The notes: generated from the letters alone by a model not told the origin. A stretch of 64,000 nt of DNA from an uncultured Acetatifactor sp. (GCA_944383825.1 CALWRA010000005.1:1-64000), one strand, 5' to 3'; numbered from the stretch's first letter, positions 35,384 through 45,545 are shown. A program made the numbers and translations.

Positions 35384-37549
35384 ATGGATAATAACATGAA
35401 TCAATACGATAACGGAGGGGGCTATAACAATGGCAACAGGGGAAACGGCCAGGGCGGAAATGGAGGAGGACAGCCTCCCAAAAAACCGAGTATGATGATG
35501 CTTCTTTTGGCTGCCTTGAGTACGGTGCTCATTGTGTTCATGCTGTGGAATCTGCTTTTTGGGGATTCCACCGGCGCCCAGAGCGTAAGTTATACGGAGT
35601 TTCTACAATATTTAAATGAGGACAGAGTGGAGTCCGTGCAGGTACAGAGCACGGGCGTGGTTCTGTTCACTCTGAAGCAGGAGGAAAACGGGGACGGGCA
35701 GACATCTCCCCAGCCCGGTTATCCTCTTTATATGTCGCAGTTCCAGGTACAATACTCCACGGTGCTGATGGAGGATCTGGACACCCTTACGGCCCGCTTG
35801 GAGGAGCATGGAGTGGAAGGAACCCGGATTTTATCCGATAATTCAGGGATGATCCTTAATATTCTTCTGTCCATTGTGCTTCCGGTGCTTTTAATGTGGC
35901 TTCTCTTCAGCGTTGTGTTCCGCAAGATGGGCGGGAGCGGCGGTCCCATGGGAGTTGGAAAAAGCAATGCCAAAGTTTATGTTCAGAAGGAAACGGGGGT
36001 AACCTTTAAGGACGTGGCCGGAGAGGATGAGGCAAAGGAATCTCTGGTGGAGGTAGTGGACTTCCTGCATAACCCGGGAAAATATTCTAAGATCGGCGCA
36101 AGACTGCCTAAGGGCGCCCTGCTGGTGGGGCCTCCCGGAACAGGTAAGACGCTGCTTGCAAAGGCGGTGGCAGGGGAGGCTCATGTCCCCTTTTTCTCTC
36201 TGACCGGTTCTGACTTTATTGAGCTGTATGTGGGCGTGGGTGCAAGCCGTGTAAGAGATCTGTTTAAGGAAGCCACAAAGAACGCTCCCTGCATTATTTT
36301 CATTGATGAGATAGACGCAATTGGCCGCAGCCGCGATTCCAAATACGGCGGCGGAAATGAGGAGAGGGAGCAGACCTTGAATCAGCTTTTGTCGGAAATG
36401 GATGGCTTTGACAGCTCCAAGGGAATTTTGATTTTGGGAGCTACCAACCGACCTGAAATTCTGGATAAGGCGCTTTTGCGTCCGGGCCGTTTTGACCGAC
36501 GCATAATTGTGGATAAGCCGGATCTGAAGGGCCGTGTGGAAATATTAAAGGTGCATTCCAAAGATGTAAAAATGGATGAAACCGTGGATCTGGACGCCAT
36601 AGCACTGGCTACCAGCGGGGCGGTGGGTTCCGATCTGGCAAATATGATCAACGAGGCTGCCATCAATGCGGTAAAGGAAGGCAGACAGTATGTAAACCAG
36701 CAGGATCTGTTTAACGCAGTGGAGCAGGTGCTGGTGGGCAAGGAGAAAAAAGACCGCATTATGAGCAAGGAGGAGAGGAAGATTGTGTCCTATCACGAGG
36801 TGGGCCATGCGCTGATCAGCGCTCTTCAGAAAAATTCCGAGCCGGTGCAGAAAATTACCATTGTGCCCCGAACCATGGGCGCTTTGGGATATGTGATGCA
36901 TGTGCCGGAGGAGGAAAAATATCTGAATACGGAGGAGGAGCTTCGGGATATGTTGGTGGGCCTTGTGGGGGGCCGGGCCGCAGAGGAGATTGTATTCGGA
37001 AATGTGACTACGGGAGCTGCCAACGATATTGAGAAAGCTACAGAAATTGCCCGCTCCATGGTGACCAGGTATGGTATGAGCCGGAAATTCGGACTAATGG
37101 GTCTTGCCACCATTGAGAGCCAGTATTTGGAGGGAAGAGCGGCCTTAAATTGCAGCGACCGGACGGCGGCGGAAATTGACGCTGAGGTAGCGGATATTTT
37201 AAAGGAGAGCTATGAAAAGGCTCTGTCCCTGTTGCGGGAAAACAGAGAGCTCATGGATAAGCTGGCTCAATTCCTGATCGAGAAGGAAACCATCACCGGC
37301 AAGGAATTTATGGAAATATTTCGCAGGGAAAAGGGACTGCCTGAGCCGGAAAAAGAGGCGTCTGAAGAACCCTCCAAAGAGCCGCAGGAGAAGATGTCCC
37401 AGAAGGGGCAGCCTGAGAAACAGCCGGCAGAGGAACCTGATAATGCGGAGCTGGAACAGGAAAAAACAGATGAACTGGAGAAAAAGGAAGAAAACCAGGA
37501 AGGACAGGATACATCCATTGGTCTGTTTTCCGGGGGACGGCTGGACTGA
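35384..37549 (+). CDS. ftsH: ATP-dependent zinc metalloprotease FtsH
   Basis: Membrane-anchored AAA+ protease of about 721 residues. An Asn/Gly-rich N-terminal stretch ([16 protein letters not shown]) precedes TM1 ([19 protein letters not shown]); an extracytoplasmic domain and TM2 ([19 protein letters not shown]) follow. The AAA module has [19 protein letters not shown] and [10 protein letters not shown]. The protease zinc site is H471-E-V-G-H475, HEVGH in place of the common HEAGH. An acidic, Glu/Lys/Pro-rich tail of about 70 residues ends the protein. ATG 35384 follows a TGGAG; a GTG at 35351 in frame has no support. Confidence 0.96.
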   Translation: MDNNMNQYDNGGGYNNGNRGNGQGGNGGGQPPKKPSMMMLLLAALSTVLIVFMLWNLLFGDSTGAQSVSYTEFLQYLNEDRVESVQVQSTGVVLFTLKQEENGDGQTSPQPGYPLYMSQFQVQYSTVLMEDLDTLTARLEEHGVEGTRILSDNSGMILNILLSIVLPVLLMWLLFSVVFRKMGGSGGPMGVGKSNAKVYVQKETGVTFKDVAGEDEAKESLVEVVDFLHNPGKYSKIGARLPKGALLVGPPGTGKTLLAKAVAGEAHVPFFSLTGSDFIELYVGVGASRVRDLFKEATKNAPCIIFIDEIDAIGRSRDSKYGGGNEEREQTLNQLLSEMDGFDSSKGILILGATNRPEILDKALLRPGRFDRRIIVDKPDLKGRVEILKVHSKDVKMDETVDLDAIALATSGAVGSDLANMINEAAINAVKEGRQYVNQQDLFNAVEQVLVGKEKKDRIMSKEERKIVSYHEVGHALISALQKNSEPVQKITIVPRTMGALGYVMHVPEEEKYLNTEEELRDMLVGLVGGRAAEEIVFGNVTTGAANDIEKATEIARSMVTRYGMSRKFGLMGLATIESQYLEGRAALNCSDRTAAEIDAEVADILKESYEKALSLLRENRELMDKLAQFLIEKETITGKEFMEIFRREKGLPEPEKEASEEPSKEPQEKMSQKGQPEKQPAEEPDNAELEQEKTDELEKKEENQEGQDTSIGLFSGGRLD

Positions 37550-37580
37550 CAGAGAAATAAATCGATACAGGAAAGCTTTT

Positions 37581-37620
37581 GGGGATGTGAGGATCAGGGA
37601 ATTCCACATCCCTCATTTTA
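37581..37620 (+). terminator. Terminator after ftsH
   Basis: GGGATGTG (37582-37589) pairs with CACATCCC (37605-37612) with a 15-nt loop, followed by TCATTTTATTT. Confidence 0.7.
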
Positions 37621-37679
37621 TTTCAAATTATGAAACAAAATATCATATATAAAACAAAATATTGAAGTTTAATTTCATA
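37621..37679. promoter_or_regulatory. Operator candidates for the MurR-like regulator
   Basis: TTTCAAATTATGAAA (37621-37635) is an inverted repeat of TTTCA/TGAAA. A matching half-site TTTCATA recurs at 37673-37679, between the -35 and -10. Symmetric TTTCAT/ATGAAA sites are a reasonable RpiR-family operator, but the link is inference. Confidence 0.4.
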
Positions 37680-37690
37680 CATTGTATAAT
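37662..37690 (+). promoter_or_regulatory. Promoter of the muropeptide salvage operon
   Basis: TTGAAG (37662-37667), 17-bp spacer, TATAAT (37685-37690), 65 bp upstream of the murR-like start. Confidence 0.75.
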
Positions 37691-37754
37691 AAGTACAATT
37701 TTAAAGGCTAATTACTCGATCATTTGTATGAATATGTCAAAAGTAAAATGAATT

Positions 37755-38606
37755 ATGGAAAGTGTTATTGTCAGATTTCGAGAATACATGACTTCGGCAA
37801 GCGACACAGAAAAAGGAATTATTCAGTATGTGTTGGATAATATGGAAGAAGCGGTTCACCTGAATATCCATCAGCTGGCGCAGAAGTCCTTTGTGTCTGC
37901 GGCAACAATCACCAGGCTCTGCAGGAAAACGGGATTCAAAAATTATAAAGAGTATCAGCATCTGCTTGCGTGTGAGGTGGCTTTGAAGAAAGAAAAGCGG
38001 GTATGGGAGGATTTCGATATCCGCAGAGAGGATAGCTTGGACACGCTTGTGGGAAAGACTTTTTCCAGAAGTATCGCTTCCCTGGACGACACCAGAAATC
38101 TATTGGATACCGAGGTGCTGAGGAAATGCACGGATTTGCTGATTGAAGCGGAGAGTGTCACCTTTTTCGGTGTGGGAGCGTCGCTTCTGGTGGCTAAGGA
38201 CGCTTATCTGAAATTTATTCGCGTCAACAAAAAGTGTCAGGTATATGAGGATCAGGATATTCAGATGGTGCTTGCAACCAATATGAAAAAAACGGATCTG
38301 GCGGTGGTGATCAGCTATTCGGGACGTACGAAAGCGGCAGTGGACTGGGCTGGAGTGCTGAAAAACAACGGGGTGCCCGTTGTGGCCATTACTGGGTTTG
38401 CGGAATCGCCTCTGGTAAAGCTCGCAGATCATAATCTTTATGTGAGCGCTACGGAATATCATTTTAAGTCGGGGAAATTGGCGTCCAGAATTTCTCAGCT
38501 TGCCATTATTGACGTACTGTATCTGGCCTATATCCAGAGAACGCACGATGAAAGCTCAGATGCGCTGCAGAACACCTATCTTACTAAAAACGGGAGGGGC
38601 GAATGA
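37755..38606 (+). CDS. RpiR/MurR-family transcriptional regulator
   Basis: 283-residue regulator: N-terminal helix-turn-helix of the HTH_6 type (residues 1-77, LAQKSFVSAATITRLCRKTGFKNYKEYQ) and a C-terminal SIS sugar-phosphate-binding domain (about 120-255, FFGVGASLLVAKDAYLKF and VVISYSGRTKAAVDWAGVLK). It overlaps murQ by 4 bp. By family and position it should repress or control the operon in response to MurNAc-6-phosphate or a related sugar phosphate. No obvious Shine-Dalgarno precedes its ATG, so it may be weakly translated. Confidence 0.88.
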   Translation: MESVIVRFREYMTSASDTEKGIIQYVLDNMEEAVHLNIHQLAQKSFVSAATITRLCRKTGFKNYKEYQHLLACEVALKKEKRVWEDFDIRREDSLDTLVGKTFSRSIASLDDTRNLLDTEVLRKCTDLLIEAESVTFFGVGASLLVAKDAYLKFIRVNKKCQVYEDQDIQMVLATNMKKTDLAVVISYSGRTKAAVDWAGVLKNNGVPVVAITGFAESPLVKLADHNLYVSATEYHFKSGKLASRISQLAIIDVLYLAYIQRTHDESSDALQNTYLTKNGRGE

Positions 38607-39526
38607 GTAAACTGAACCTTGCGGAATTAACAACAGAAAAAAGGAATCCGGAAACTATGAATCTGGATGAAATGAGAATTGAAGACATTCTCTGTGTTAT
38701 GAACAGGGAAGACGAAAAAGTAGTAAAGGCAGTAAAGGCCGTTCTTCCAAAGGTTGCGGAAATCATTGGTTTTACGACGAAAAGCCTGAAGGCCGGGGGA
38801 AGAATTATCTACATCGGAGCGGGCACCAGCGGAAGGCTGGGAGTGCTGGATGCGGTGGAATGCCCTCCTACATTCGGAGTATCGGATGAGGTGGTAGTAG
38901 GTGTTATCGCAGGAGGAGAAAAAGCCTTTGTGAAGGCGGTGGAAGGAGCGGAGGACAGTCCCGAGCTGGGAGAGAGGGATTTGAAAGCCCTGAAGGTGGG
39001 GGCTGCAGATACGGTGATCGGCCTGACAGCCAGCGGCAGAACTCCCTATGTAATCGGAGCGCTGAAATATGCTTCTCAGGCAGGGTGCGCAACGGCATCC
39101 ATTTCCTGCAATTCCGGTTCCGGAGTGTCCTCATATGCAGATGTGGCCGTGGAGGTGGATACGGGACCGGAGGTTTTATCCGGTTCCACCAGGCTGAAGG
39201 CCGGAACAGCTGAGAAAATGATCCTGAACATGATTTCCACAGTCAGTATGGTGGAGACGGGCAAGGTGTACAAGAATCTCATGGTGGACGTCAGACAGAC
39301 AAATGAGAAGCTCATGGTAAGAGCGGAGAACATTGTCATGCAGGCTGCAGGCTGCTCGGGAGAGGAAGCGAGAAGAGCTCTGGAGGAGGCTGGGGGAGAG
39401 GCAAAGCCCGCCATCCTAAGCTTGCTTCTGAAGCTGGACATGAAAGAGACGAAATCCCTTCTGGAGGAAACGGATGGCAAGATCAGAAATGCGATTTCCC
39501 TTTACAAGTATGAGGGAAACCACTAA
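38603..39526 (+). CDS. murQ: N-acetylmuramic acid 6-phosphate etherase
   Basis: Cleaves the D-lactyl ether of MurNAc-6-phosphate to give GlcNAc-6-phosphate and D-lactate. 307 residues, normal length. The SIS domain signature IIYIGAGTSGRLGVLDAVECPPTFG and the VIGLTASGRTPYVIGALKYA segment are characteristic. It starts with ATGA overlap to the regulator, and leads the catabolic part of the operon. Confidence 0.96.
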   Translation: MSKLNLAELTTEKRNPETMNLDEMRIEDILCVMNREDEKVVKAVKAVLPKVAEIIGFTTKSLKAGGRIIYIGAGTSGRLGVLDAVECPPTFGVSDEVVVGVIAGGEKAFVKAVEGAEDSPELGERDLKALKVGAADTVIGLTASGRTPYVIGALKYASQAGCATASISCNSGSGVSSYADVAVEVDTGPEVLSGSTRLKAGTAEKMILNMISTVSMVETGKVYKNLMVDVRQTNEKLMVRAENIVMQAAGCSGEEARRALEEAGGEAKPAILSLLLKLDMKETKSLLEETDGKIRNAISLYKYEGNH

Positions 39527-39609
39527 GAACGGAAGTTTGAAAGATTCTTTCAAATATTAAAAATGCAGTTATCAGGGTAAACCGGATGACAGCAAAAAGG
39601 AGGAAAACA

Positions 39610-40953
39610 ATGAAGAAGAAATGGTTGGCACTTTTAATAGGAGCAAGCATGCTTATGGGAACATTGACCGCATGCGGCAGCGGGGAAGCTGCTTCCGAGT
39701 CCGGACAATCTCAGGCTTCTCAGACACAGTCACAGGAAACCGGAACCCAGGAAGCTGCTGCAGGTACGGGGGATGCCTCTGGAACAACGGATTTCGGGGG
39801 AGCGGAAATATCCGTGTGGGTTCCTCCTTATGCGTCTTCAGATGCGGCGCAGAATGATCAGGAATTTTGGGATGCTCAGTTTGATACTTTTGAAGCGGAA
39901 AACAACTGCACCGTTCACGTTGAAATTGTGCCTTGGGATGGATATATTCAGAAGATTACCACGGGGTTGACCTCCGGCGACGGTCCGGATGTGCTTTACA
40001 TCGATACCCCTTATGACCTGGCGGCGGCAGGGGCGCTGGAGCCTCTTGAGTCTTATTTTACCGAGGAAGAGACCGCAAATTATATTTACTGGGATTTAGG
40101 GCAGATCAATGGAACCCAGTATCTGGCGCCCATGCTTGTAGGAAATGCCAGCATACTTTACTGCAACATGGATATCCTCAATGAGGCTGGAATTCAAGCG
40201 GTTCCCCAGACCTGGGAAGAATTTATGGACGCGTGTATGACGATTCAGGAGACCACGGGCGTACAGCCCTTTCTTCAGAGCTGGGGCGGAACGGTGGTTA
40301 AGGGCGTGATTACCACAAGCTTCCTTCCTTATTACTGGCAGGCGGGCGGTGAGTTTTTGGACAGCGAGGGCAAGCCCTCCATCAACAATGAGTATGGCTT
40401 GAAGACGCTGGAGTTTTTAAAGAGCTTTATGGATAACGGCATCTATAACGAAACCATTACCGCAGAGGATGACATTAAGACAAAATTCCAGTCCGGAGAG
40501 CTTGCGATGTATGTGGGAGATACGGGAAGCGCATCATCTCATACGGAAAAAGGAATTAACTGGGACTTTACGCCGGCTCTTACGGGAACGGATGGCATTC
40601 AGGCAACCTGGATTGCGGCAGACTCTTTGGCAATTGCATCCAACAGTGAGAATAAGGAGCTGGCAGCGGCGGCTATGAAGTATATGCTCAGCGCTCCGGT
40701 TATGGACGCTTTCCATGAGCAGATGTACGCAATGTGTCCGATCACCACGGATGCTGCATACTATGACAATGAAAGATTCCAGACCATGTATACGGAGCAG
40801 GCGGACATTTTCAATAACTGGCCCCAGTTTGAAAATGCGGATTCCTTCTGGGATATTTTGTTTAAGAATATTCAGTTCATGTACATGGGAGATATGACGC
40901 CTCAGGAGGTGCTGGACGACACCATGGCACAATATGAGTCTCAGATAGTTTAG
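39610..40953 (+). CDS. ABC solute-binding lipoprotein, probable muropeptide/MurNAc binder
   Basis: Binding protein of about 447 residues. Lipoprotein signal with lipobox L19-T20-A21-C22, then a Ser/Gln/Thr-rich linker and an SBP family 1 domain (EISVWVPPYASSD ... DVLYIDTPYDLAAAGALEPL). ATG 39610 follows AAGGAGG. It sits between murQ and anmK, so its ligand is most likely a peptidoglycan fragment (MurNAc, anhydroMurNAc or a GlcNAc-containing muropeptide). This is inferred from context only; family 1 proteins vary widely in ligand. Confidence 0.9.
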   Translation: MKKKWLALLIGASMLMGTLTACGSGEAASESGQSQASQTQSQETGTQEAAAGTGDASGTTDFGGAEISVWVPPYASSDAAQNDQEFWDAQFDTFEAENNCTVHVEIVPWDGYIQKITTGLTSGDGPDVLYIDTPYDLAAAGALEPLESYFTEEETANYIYWDLGQINGTQYLAPMLVGNASILYCNMDILNEAGIQAVPQTWEEFMDACMTIQETTGVQPFLQSWGGTVVKGVITTSFLPYYWQAGGEFLDSEGKPSINNEYGLKTLEFLKSFMDNGIYNETITAEDDIKTKFQSGELAMYVGDTGSASSHTEKGINWDFTPALTGTDGIQATWIAADSLAIASNSENKELAAAAMKYMLSAPVMDAFHEQMYAMCPITTDAAYYDNERFQTMYTEQADIFNNWPQFENADSFWDILFKNIQFMYMGDMTPQEVLDDTMAQYESQIV

Positions 40954-40985
40954 ATAAATTAATAGCATAGGTTTAAAAACGGATG

Positions 40986-41045
40986 GGCTGCCGGAGCCGA
41001 AAGCGTGGTATCTGTATCATACCAGCCAAGGCCCGGCAGCCTTTT
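40986..41045 (+). terminator. Intercistronic hairpin between binding protein and permease
   Basis: GGCTGCCGG (40986-40994) pairs with CCGGCAGCC (41033-41041), followed by TTTT. Such a leaky stem after a binding-protein gene commonly gives more binding protein than permease, by partial termination or 3' end protection. Confidence 0.6.
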
Positions 41046-41079
41046 CAAAATCGGAAGCGGCTTTTTAAGGGAGACAGAG

Positions 41080-41976
41080 ATGGCAGGGAAAGGGAAAAAA
41101 ACGAAAAGGACAAAGCGGCAGGCGTTTTACGGTATGCTGTATATTTTACCGGCGTTTGTTGTCATTATGACATTTTGCGTCATTACTATTTTTATGACGA
41201 TGTATTACAGCCTTACGGATTTTAATATGTATTCGCCGCCTGAATTTGTGGGAATCAAAAATTATTTGACGGTGTTTCAGAATAAAACCTTTTATGCGGC
41301 GCTGACCAATACTGTGAAATACGTGGCTGTGACAGTGCCGGTTCAGGTTGTGCTGGCGCTGGGTATCGCGGCATTTCTGGCGGAGAAGCTCAGAAACTCC
41401 TATGGGGGATTTCTGCGGAGCGCTATGTTCATCCCCCAGATTGTATCTGCCATTGCTGCTTCGGCAGTTTGGAAGCTGATTTTCCGGACAGACGGAATTT
41501 TAAACAGCATTCTGGCGGTTTTTGGGTCCGAGGGGATGAACTGGCTGGGAGACAAGCAGCTGGCGTTTTTGTGCGTAGCCGTTGTTTCCATATGGAAAAG
41601 CGCCGGATATTTTCTGGTAATCTATTATGCGGGCATTATGGGCGTATCAAGCGAGCTGCATGAGGCGGCCATTGTGGATGGCGCGTCTGCCATGAAGCGC
41701 TTCTGGTACATTACCATACCCAGCGTGAAGCCCATCACTTATATGGTAATCACCCTGAGCGTTATCTGGTCCTTCCAGACCTTCGACGTAGTGTACCAGA
41801 TGACCGGAGGCGGCCCAGGTACTTCCACTATAACTCTGGCCTATATGATTTATCAGTTTGCCTTCGCAAACTATAAGTTGGGATTTGCAAGCGCTCTTGC
41901 GGTTATTTTACTGCTGTTCGTGCTGCTGATACATCTGATCCAGGACATCTTTTTCAAGGAAAAAAAGGAGGCGTGA
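41080..41976 (+). CDS. ABC permease, MalF/UgpA-like (muropeptide importer)
   Basis: About 298 residues with six TM segments (first YGMLYILPAFVVIMTFCVI). The EAA loop is EAAIVDGASAMKRFWYITIP. ATG 41080 is chosen because AAGGGAG lies 6 nt upstream; the frame opens at 41005 within the hairpin and is not believed. It partners the permease at 41981 and the lipoprotein at 39610; the ATPase is not encoded nearby. Confidence 0.92.
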   Translation: MAGKGKKTKRTKRQAFYGMLYILPAFVVIMTFCVITIFMTMYYSLTDFNMYSPPEFVGIKNYLTVFQNKTFYAALTNTVKYVAVTVPVQVVLALGIAAFLAEKLRNSYGGFLRSAMFIPQIVSAIAASAVWKLIFRTDGILNSILAVFGSEGMNWLGDKQLAFLCVAVVSIWKSAGYFLVIYYAGIMGVSSELHEAAIVDGASAMKRFWYITIPSVKPITYMVITLSVIWSFQTFDVVYQMTGGGPGTSTITLAYMIYQFAFANYKLGFASALAVILLLFVLLIHLIQDIFFKEKKEA

Positions 41977-41980
41977 TGCT

Positions 41981-42802
41981 ATGAGAAGCAGAAAAAAGAC
42001 AGGACCTGCCACCGTGATCGGCATAATACTGGTGACCTTCTTTGCAGTGCTGTGCATTGCACCTCTGATTTACATGTTCTTGCTGTCTTTGACTCAGTCT
42101 GAGACTACGCGCTTTGCTCTCAGCGATATCAGCTTTGACTTTATCAATTATCGGAATGTAATTTTCAGAAATGACTATGGAAGAGCTCTGCTTAACAGTG
42201 TGATTGTAGTGGTACTCTCCTGTATCTGGACGTGCCTGGTATCTGCCATGGCAGGATATGGATTCGAGAAAAAGCCCGTGCCTGGAAAGGAAATCGTCTA
42301 CAAGATATTTATAGCCACCATGATGGTGCCTGGCCAGGTAACGATTATCCCCCTGTTTATCATTATGAGGGATATTGGCTGGCTCAATAGCTATCAGGCC
42401 CTGGTGATTCCTATGGCAGGAGCCTTCGGAGTGATGATGATGCGCTCTTTTGTAAAAAGCGTGCCCGATGTATTGATTGAGGCCGCGCAGATCGATGGCT
42501 GCTCTGAAATTTATATTTTTACCAGGATTGTAATGCCTCTGGTGAAACCGGCAACGGTATCTCTCACCATTTTTACCTTTGTTTCTGCCTGGAACGCATT
42601 TCTCTGGCCCCTGGTGAGCACCACAAAGAGCAGCATGTACACTTTGATTGTTGCTATGTCGCTTCTGGACACAAAGCTTGAGACCAATTACGGACTGATT
42701 ATGGCAGGAGCCACCATTACCTTTATTGTACCCTTTGTTCTGTACTGCTTCCTGCAAAAGCAGTTTGTGGAAGGAATCGCTCTGGGAGGAGTAAAAGGAT
42801 GA
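41981..42802 (+). CDS. ABC permease, MalG/UgpE-like (muropeptide importer)
   Basis: 273 residues, six TM segments, EAA loop EAAQIDGCSEIYIFTRIVMP. Its stop overlaps the start of anmK by 4 bp, giving direct translational coupling between uptake and the anhydroMurNAc kinase, a strong contextual clue to the substrate. Confidence 0.93.
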   Translation: MRSRKKTGPATVIGIILVTFFAVLCIAPLIYMFLLSLTQSETTRFALSDISFDFINYRNVIFRNDYGRALLNSVIVVVLSCIWTCLVSAMAGYGFEKKPVPGKEIVYKIFIATMMVPGQVTIIPLFIIMRDIGWLNSYQALVIPMAGAFGVMMMRSFVKSVPDVLIEAAQIDGCSEIYIFTRIVMPLVKPATVSLTIFTFVSAWNAFLWPLVSTTKSSMYTLIVAMSLLDTKLETNYGLIMAGATITFIVPFVLYCFLQKQFVEGIALGGVKG

Positions 42803-43980
42803 GCTTGTCTGAGATCATGCAGAAAAAGGAAAGGCTTGTGATTGGACTCATGAGCGGAACCTCTGCAGATGGGGTGGACGCGGCTTTAGTGCACATGGAA
42901 GGATGTGGCGAAAACACAAAGCTTCGGCTGATTGCCTACATAAGCGTCCCCTTTGAAAAGGATGTGCGGGAGCAGATTTTAAAAATTGCGGAGGGTAATT
43001 ACGGAGGCAGCGCGGAGCTGTGCAGGATGAACGTGCGCCTGGGCTATCTGTACCTGGACGCATGTAAAAGGGTCTGCAGTGCGGCCAAAGTCAAGGAGAG
43101 CAGTGTGGATCTGGTTGGATGCCACGGGCAGACGGTATATCATCAGCCGTCGCCAGAAATCTATCTGGGGCAGGCTCTGACCTCAACTCTTCAGATCGGT
43201 GATCCGTCTGTTATCTGCGAGGGACTCGGAACCATTGCGGTTTCGGATTTCAGGGTCAGGGATATGGCCGCAGGAGGACAGGGGGCTCCTCTGGTGCCCT
43301 ACACGGAATATCTGATTTATAGGGATCCCGGGCGGAATATTGCCCTGCAGAATATAGGAGGAATCGGTAATATCACTTATATCCCAAAGGGAGCGGGTCT
43401 CGGCGATGTGACGGCTTTTGACACCGGACCGGGAAACATGCTGATAGACGCAGCCGTTTCCAGATATTCCCAAGGGCGGCTTATTTTTGATCAGGAAGGC
43501 AGGATTGCCGCGTCTTATGCCTGGGATGAGAGGCTTTTGACCTGGCTTATGGAAGAACCTTATCTGAAGGAAAAGCCGCCCAAGACTACGGGAAGGGAAC
43601 GTTATAACAGAGACTTCGTAGAAAAAGTATATACAAAGGCCGCTTCCCTGGGAGTGCAGGAGGGGGAGGTTTTGACCACGTTCACCAGGTATACTGCTCT
43701 GACCATAGCCTTTTCCGTAAAGGAATATCTTCCGGCAATACCTGAACGTTTGATTGTGGGCGGAGGAGGAAGCTATAATCTAACGCTTTTGCGCTTTCTG
43801 AAGGAGCTTTTGCCCGAGACGGAGGTTGTGACCAACGAGGAGATCGGATGGAACAGCGACGCCAAGGAGGCGGTAGCCTTTGCCATTCTTGCCAACGAGG
43901 CCGTGAGCGGAATGTGCAATAACGCACCCGGGGCCACCGGGGCGGCACATCCCGTTATTATGGGTAAAATCAGCCAATGA
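42799..43980 (+). CDS. anmK: Anhydro-N-acetylmuramic acid kinase
   Basis: Kinase that opens the 1,6-anhydro ring of anhydroMurNAc and phosphorylates it to MurNAc-6-phosphate, the MurQ substrate. 393 residues. The N-terminal GLMSGTSADGVDAALV, CHGQTVYHQP, DTGPGNMLIDA and VGGGGSYN segments are family hallmarks. Overlaps the permease upstream and nagZ downstream by 4 bp each. Confidence 0.96.
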   Translation: MSLSEIMQKKERLVIGLMSGTSADGVDAALVHMEGCGENTKLRLIAYISVPFEKDVREQILKIAEGNYGGSAELCRMNVRLGYLYLDACKRVCSAAKVKESSVDLVGCHGQTVYHQPSPEIYLGQALTSTLQIGDPSVICEGLGTIAVSDFRVRDMAAGGQGAPLVPYTEYLIYRDPGRNIALQNIGGIGNITYIPKGAGLGDVTAFDTGPGNMLIDAAVSRYSQGRLIFDQEGRIAASYAWDERLLTWLMEEPYLKEKPPKTTGRERYNRDFVEKVYTKAASLGVQEGEVLTTFTRYTALTIAFSVKEYLPAIPERLIVGGGGSYNLTLLRFLKELLPETEVVTNEEIGWNSDAKEAVAFAILANEAVSGMCNNAPGATGAAHPVIMGKISQ

Positions 43981-43994
43981 ACAGGGGGATGAAA

Positions 43995-45545
43995 ATGGAA
44001 ATTAAGACATCAAAAAAAGCTTTTCCAGCTTTGTCCGAGATGACTCTGAACGAAAAGCTGGGGCAAATGCTGGTGACCGGTCTTCCGGGGGAGGATATGG
44101 ACCAGTCGTTTGTGCGGCTTGTGAAGGAAGATAAGGTGGGGAATGTGATTTTATTCCGGGAAAATATCCGGGATGAGGAACAGATCAGAGAATTGTGCCT
44201 AAATATTCAGAGTCTGATGCGCCGGGAAACGGGCCTTCCGGCATTTATTACTTCGGATGAGGAGGGAGGAATTGTATCCAGACTTCCGGAGACAATGGGC
44301 AAAATGCCCTCCGCCATGGCTATTGCGGGACTTCGCAGCCAGGAGATAGTCCGCCGGGCGGCAAGATGCTGCGGTGCATATTTAAGAGAGCTGGGCGTCA
44401 ATTTCAACCTTGCACCCGTATTAGATGTGAACAGCAATCCGGCAAATCCGGTAATCGGCATCAGAAGCTATGCCAAGACAGCCGTTGAGGCGGGAAAATA
44501 CGGCTGTGCCGCAATGAAGGGATATATGGACGCAGGTATTCTCTGTTCCGGTAAACATTTTCCGGGACATGGAGATACCCGTACCGATTCTCATCTGGCG
44601 CTTCCGGTGATCGGTAAAAGCAGGGAGGAGCTGGAGGCGTTGGAGCTGATTCCCTTTAAAGAGGCTGTGGCGGAAGGAATTCCCGCCATTACCATTGCTC
44701 ATATTGTGGTGGAAGGAGTGGACAGTGTGCCTGCCACTATGTCTGAGCGGATTGTGACAGGAATATTAAGGAAGGATATGGGATTTTCGGGGCTTGTGAT
44801 TTCCGACTGCATGGAAATGAATGCCATCAGCAAAACTTATGGGATTGAAGAGGGCTGCATTCGTGCAGTGAAAGCGGGCATTGACCTGATTTTTATTTCT
44901 CATTTTCATGAAAAGGTCAGAAGCGCATTAAACGCGTTGAAAGAGGCGGTGCTATCAGGGGATATACCCATAAGCAGAATCGATGATGCGGTAAGCCGTA
45001 TTCTGGATTATAAGAAAAAATATTTGTCGGAAGATGTGCGCTGCGTCCAAGCCGGAGAAGCCTACAGGCAGATGACGGGAGAGCTGTATTCTTCAGCTGT
45101 CCGAGAGGCTGTCCGTACGTCAAACGGAGAGGAGGAGAAAAAATTTTGTCTGGGGCAGTCGCCTTGCTTTATAGCGCCTCCCCACGGAAGAGCATCGCTG
45201 GTTTCAGATGCAGAGAAAGTCTTTGGCTTTGCTTCTTTTATGCAGAAATGTTTCGGCGGAACAGGTGTGGATATTTCTCTATCACCTGAAAAGGAAGAGA
45301 TAGAGGCTATTCTTCGTGAGGCTGGAAAGGCGGACTCGGTGGTTGTGGGAACTGTGAACGCCACTGTGTATACAGGGCAGATGGAGCTTTTGAGAGGTCT
45401 GGAAAGTCTGGGACTGCCCATGGCATGCGCGGCTCTGCGAAATCCCTTTGAATTGGAGCCACTGTCTCCCAGGGTGTATAAGCTGCCATTATATGAATAT
45501 ACCGGACGGGCCATGAAAGCGGCGGAGGAATATTTGAGACTATGA
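43995..45545 (+). CDS. nagZ: NagZ-like beta-N-acetylglucosaminidase (GH3)
   Basis: GH3 enzyme of about 516 residues releasing GlcNAc from muropeptides. The catalytic His-Asp dyad motif KHFPGHGDTRTDSHLALP is present, and the nucleophile Asp is in LVISDCMEMNAI. There is no signal peptide, so it acts in the cytoplasm on imported fragments. A C-terminal extension beyond the single-domain NagZ is present (about residues 350-516), as in Bacillus-type NagZ. ATG 43995 is preferred (AGGGGG 6 nt upstream), with ATG 43977 and 43989 as alternatives. It overlaps the hydrolase at 45542. Confidence 0.92.
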   Translation: MEIKTSKKAFPALSEMTLNEKLGQMLVTGLPGEDMDQSFVRLVKEDKVGNVILFRENIRDEEQIRELCLNIQSLMRRETGLPAFITSDEEGGIVSRLPETMGKMPSAMAIAGLRSQEIVRRAARCCGAYLRELGVNFNLAPVLDVNSNPANPVIGIRSYAKTAVEAGKYGCAAMKGYMDAGILCSGKHFPGHGDTRTDSHLALPVIGKSREELEALELIPFKEAVAEGIPAITIAHIVVEGVDSVPATMSERIVTGILRKDMGFSGLVISDCMEMNAISKTYGIEEGCIRAVKAGIDLIFISHFHEKVRSALNALKEAVLSGDIPISRIDDAVSRILDYKKKYLSEDVRCVQAGEAYRQMTGELYSSAVREAVRTSNGEEEKKFCLGQSPCFIAPPHGRASLVSDAEKVFGFASFMQKCFGGTGVDISLSPEKEEIEAILREAGKADSVVVGTVNATVYTGQMELLRGLESLGLPMACAALRNPFELEPLSPRVYKLPLYEYTGRAMKAAEEYLRL

